The notes under the pieces are model-generated. The model was not told the origin of the DNA. It saw only the letters and a program-made list of their open reading frames with translations, and did not search any database. The translations under genes and the position numbers were made by a program. This document shows positions 61,959-64,000 of a DNA stretch of 64,000 nucleotides, piece after piece. The stretch spans positions 91,200 through 155,199 of the forward strand of contig JARWMV010000035.1 in assembly GCA_030998015.1 (NCBI GenBank), in the 5' to 3' direction. Source of the stretch: Ceratorhiza oryzae-sativae (Eukaryota > Basidiomycota > Agaricomycetes > Cantharellales > Ceratobasidiaceae). The first letter of the stretch is position 1, and the number at the start of each line of letters is the position of its first letter.

Positions 61959-64000
61959 ATGTCCGATACGCCATGGTGCGCCGTCTTCGCCCCCGGCGTC
62001 AACGCCTGGGTCACAACGTCCCGGGAGAAGATCGAGCGCGTGGTAGGTCGTTCTCACTCGAGCAGTTCCGTACAATCCAACCTCTCCTGCGGCTGCTTTG
62101 AAGCTTGCAGATCACCCCAATGCGCAGGTGTCTTGGTTCCATTGCGCTGCGGAAGGCTGGAGCTGGGTTCGATCAAAATATATGTCTCATAAAGCCAAGG
62201 TTGGCAAGAATCGGCTAGAGTCGTCCAAGAAAGGCGAGTGAGTCGTGCATTTTTAAAAACCTATTTGTTGAAATTGATCGCCGCAGCTCGCCCGAGCGCA
62301 TGTGCCCCACGGGTGCCCTCCAACCAGCTGCCTTCCCGAATTGCCGGATCGCCAAGCCGCAGGTCAGCTCGTCAAACAGTTCGAAGACCGCTGTCTGAAG
62401 TGGCTGGTTTTCGTGTACCTGGCTCTTTCCCCGAAGAGCCAACCTCGGCTGAGCGACATGGTGCGGACTTGGAGTCGGACTACGGATATGACGATTTTGC
62501 CCTTGATGACCCGTCCATCGCGGCGTGGGATGACTTTTACACCACGTCTGTCCCCGGTCCTTCGAGGTCGAACGCGGATCACAATACGAATACAGAAAAG
62601 GATGGTACAGGCTCGACGAGTTCGTACGAGGAGGACTATCCATTAAAGGATTTGCCACGAGGAGATGAACTGTGCTATTATGACATGCCCACTCCTCCTC
62701 CCTCCTCTCCGATCCGCTCTCAAACCCTTTCCAGTTCACCTTTGCTACCAAGTCCCCACTCTCGTACAATTTGGGGCGCGAGTTCACACCGAGACTGGCT
62801 CGAGCCTAGTTCCTCCGCAACAGCCTGCTGGTCATCATCATTGACGTCGTTGTCCACGGCTCCACCCGCAGAGCCACTTACTCCACCGCCTCGAGGTTCG
62901 GAAAGCTATGCGAATACCAAGATTGCGCTGAGCGCTGAACAGCAAGCGGTTCTACGGAAGGTGATGGCAGGCGAGAGAATTTTTTTCACAGGATCAGCAG
63001 GTGAGTAGTGAGTAGTGTAATGTTGTCAACTGCTACGAGTGCGTCTAACCTTGGTCAAAGGTACCGGAAAGTCTCTACTATTGCGCGAAATTATAACATC
63101 TTTGAGGGCAAACCCTGGGAAGCACGTTGACGTGACTGCTAGCACGGGGATAGCTGCTCTGAACATCGGCGGCCGAACCTTGCATTCGTTTGCTGGTAAG
63201 CACCTCATCAATCTGGGATCATGGCGGGCCACACATAGCTGAGGTCAATAATAAGGGGTTGGTCTCGGGAAACAACCAACATATGTTCTCATCAAGAGAG
63301 TGCAAAACAACGAACGAGTCCGGGATCGTTGGCGCGACGCTAAGACATTGGTAATCGACGAGAGTGGGTTTTCCTGACATTTGTGGCATGCCCATTTGAT
63401 GGGGATTGATTGGTAGTCTCCATGGTGGACGGTGATTGGTTCGACGCTCTCGAGGCCATCGCAAGGGCAATTCGAGGTAGTAATGCACCATTTGGCGGCA
63501 TACAGGTAGTCTCTCTGATACGATGTTATCTACAAGAGCTCACGTATTTCCTCGGCTCCAGCTCGTGCTTTGCGGCGACTTTTTTCAGCTCCCGCCAGTC
63601 GAGGAGCAGCATGTGGATATCTTTGCCCCAGTAAAGCGTGCCAAGTTCGCCTTTGAAGCTTCATCTTGGCACAGGTGTGTGCCTACCCAGGTGACTCTTA
63701 CCCAAATTTTTCGCCAAAAAGACACAAGTAAGCAGCAGTTTCAGCTCTCGATGTTCATTGACTCAGCACCCAAAGGGCTAATCAGGCTGCTCGACGAAAT
63801 GCGGGTGGGAATGATTTCTGATGAAACCTGCGAACTCTTTTCGAGTTTATCAAGACCTCTCACATTCAGCGATGGCATCATCCCGACCGAGCTATACCCA
63901 AAGCGCTGGTCAGTAGAGTTATCTAACAAACGACGCCTTGAGCTGCTGCCCGGAGATTTGGTTACCCTCGCTGCGAAGGATCGATTCCTATATGATGACC
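61959..64000 (+). CDS. PIF1-type DNA helicase, copy 2 (cut by window end)
   Basis: Tandem neighbour of copy 1, 200 bp downstream on the same strand. Start ATG 61959: exon 61959-62046 ([20 protein letters not shown]), exon 62111-62237 ([20 protein letters not shown]), then an acidic, Ser/Pro-rich linker ([20 protein letters not shown]). The helicase core starts with [12 protein letters not shown] and FFTGSAG, split by an intron at 63001-63060 exactly where copy 1 is split, then [63 protein letters not shown] and [13 protein letters not shown]. Motifs IV-VI lie beyond 64000. The conserved intron position supports a tandem duplication. The N-terminal region of copy 2 may show what is missing from copy 1. 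Confidence 0.85.

Noticed and set aside
59536..64000. Helitron mobile element carrying PIF1 helicases
   Set aside because: No Rep/HUH endonuclease motif, no CTRR hairpin end, and both genes have many normal introns and conserved host-type motifs.

Overview
The window is nuclear DNA from a filamentous basidiomycete. Almost every gene is broken up by many short introns (mostly 40-75 nt), exon lengths and phases fit eukaryotic splicing, and the protein families are fungal: DUF2015, MVP1, Tel2, an APSES-type regulator, a Far1/Ste5-like scaffold, PIF1 and alternative oxidase. The F-box/LRR relics, the multi-exon style and the secreted-protein repertoire suggest an Agaricomycete of the Rhizoctonia/Ceratobasidiaceae type. 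That placement is inference; no rRNA or tRNA marker was found. All gene models were built by eye from donor/acceptor phase and family resemblance.

Layout. 0-7 kb: a secreted double-psi beta-barrel protein cut by the window edge, the Tel2/TELO2 homologue, a decayed F-box gene and a long inverted duplication. 7.2-10.8 kb: a DNA transposon with terminal inverted repeats and a damaged transposase-like gene. 11-20.5 kb: a 15-exon MFS transporter with a 4-bp frameshifting duplication, an intact secreted GH13 alpha-amylase with a CBM20 starch-binding domain, and the sorting nexin MVP1. 20.7-27.5 kb: a hypothetical gene, two jacalin-like paralogues (one broken), a 2-kb gene-poor stretch and a DUF2015 protein. 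28-33 kb: an intact F-box protein and a DUF1771-Smr protein. 33-37.2 kb: a 20-exon gene on the minus strand with three consecutive protein-kinase domains, the last two lacking catalytic residues. 39-51 kb: an APSES/KilA-N regulator, a large multi-span membrane protein and a RING-PH-VWA scaffold of the Far1/Ste5 type. 54-64 kb: a secreted FAD-linked (BBE) oxidase with a 1-nt frame break, a 150-bp MITE, mitochondrial alternative oxidase, and two tandem PIF1 helicases, the second running off the window.

The genes do not form one pathway. Housekeeping genes (Tel2, MVP1, AOX, PIF1, Smr) alternate with secreted or environmental functions (amylase, FAD oxidase, transporter, barwin-like protein, lectin-like genes) and with signalling candidates (triple kinase, Far1-like scaffold, APSES regulator). 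The strongest lead for something new is the kinase-pseudokinase-pseudokinase gene. Window-wide patterns worth noting are six GC-AG introns, micro-exons of 6 and 10 nt, and single small frame breaks in several otherwise well-preserved genes.
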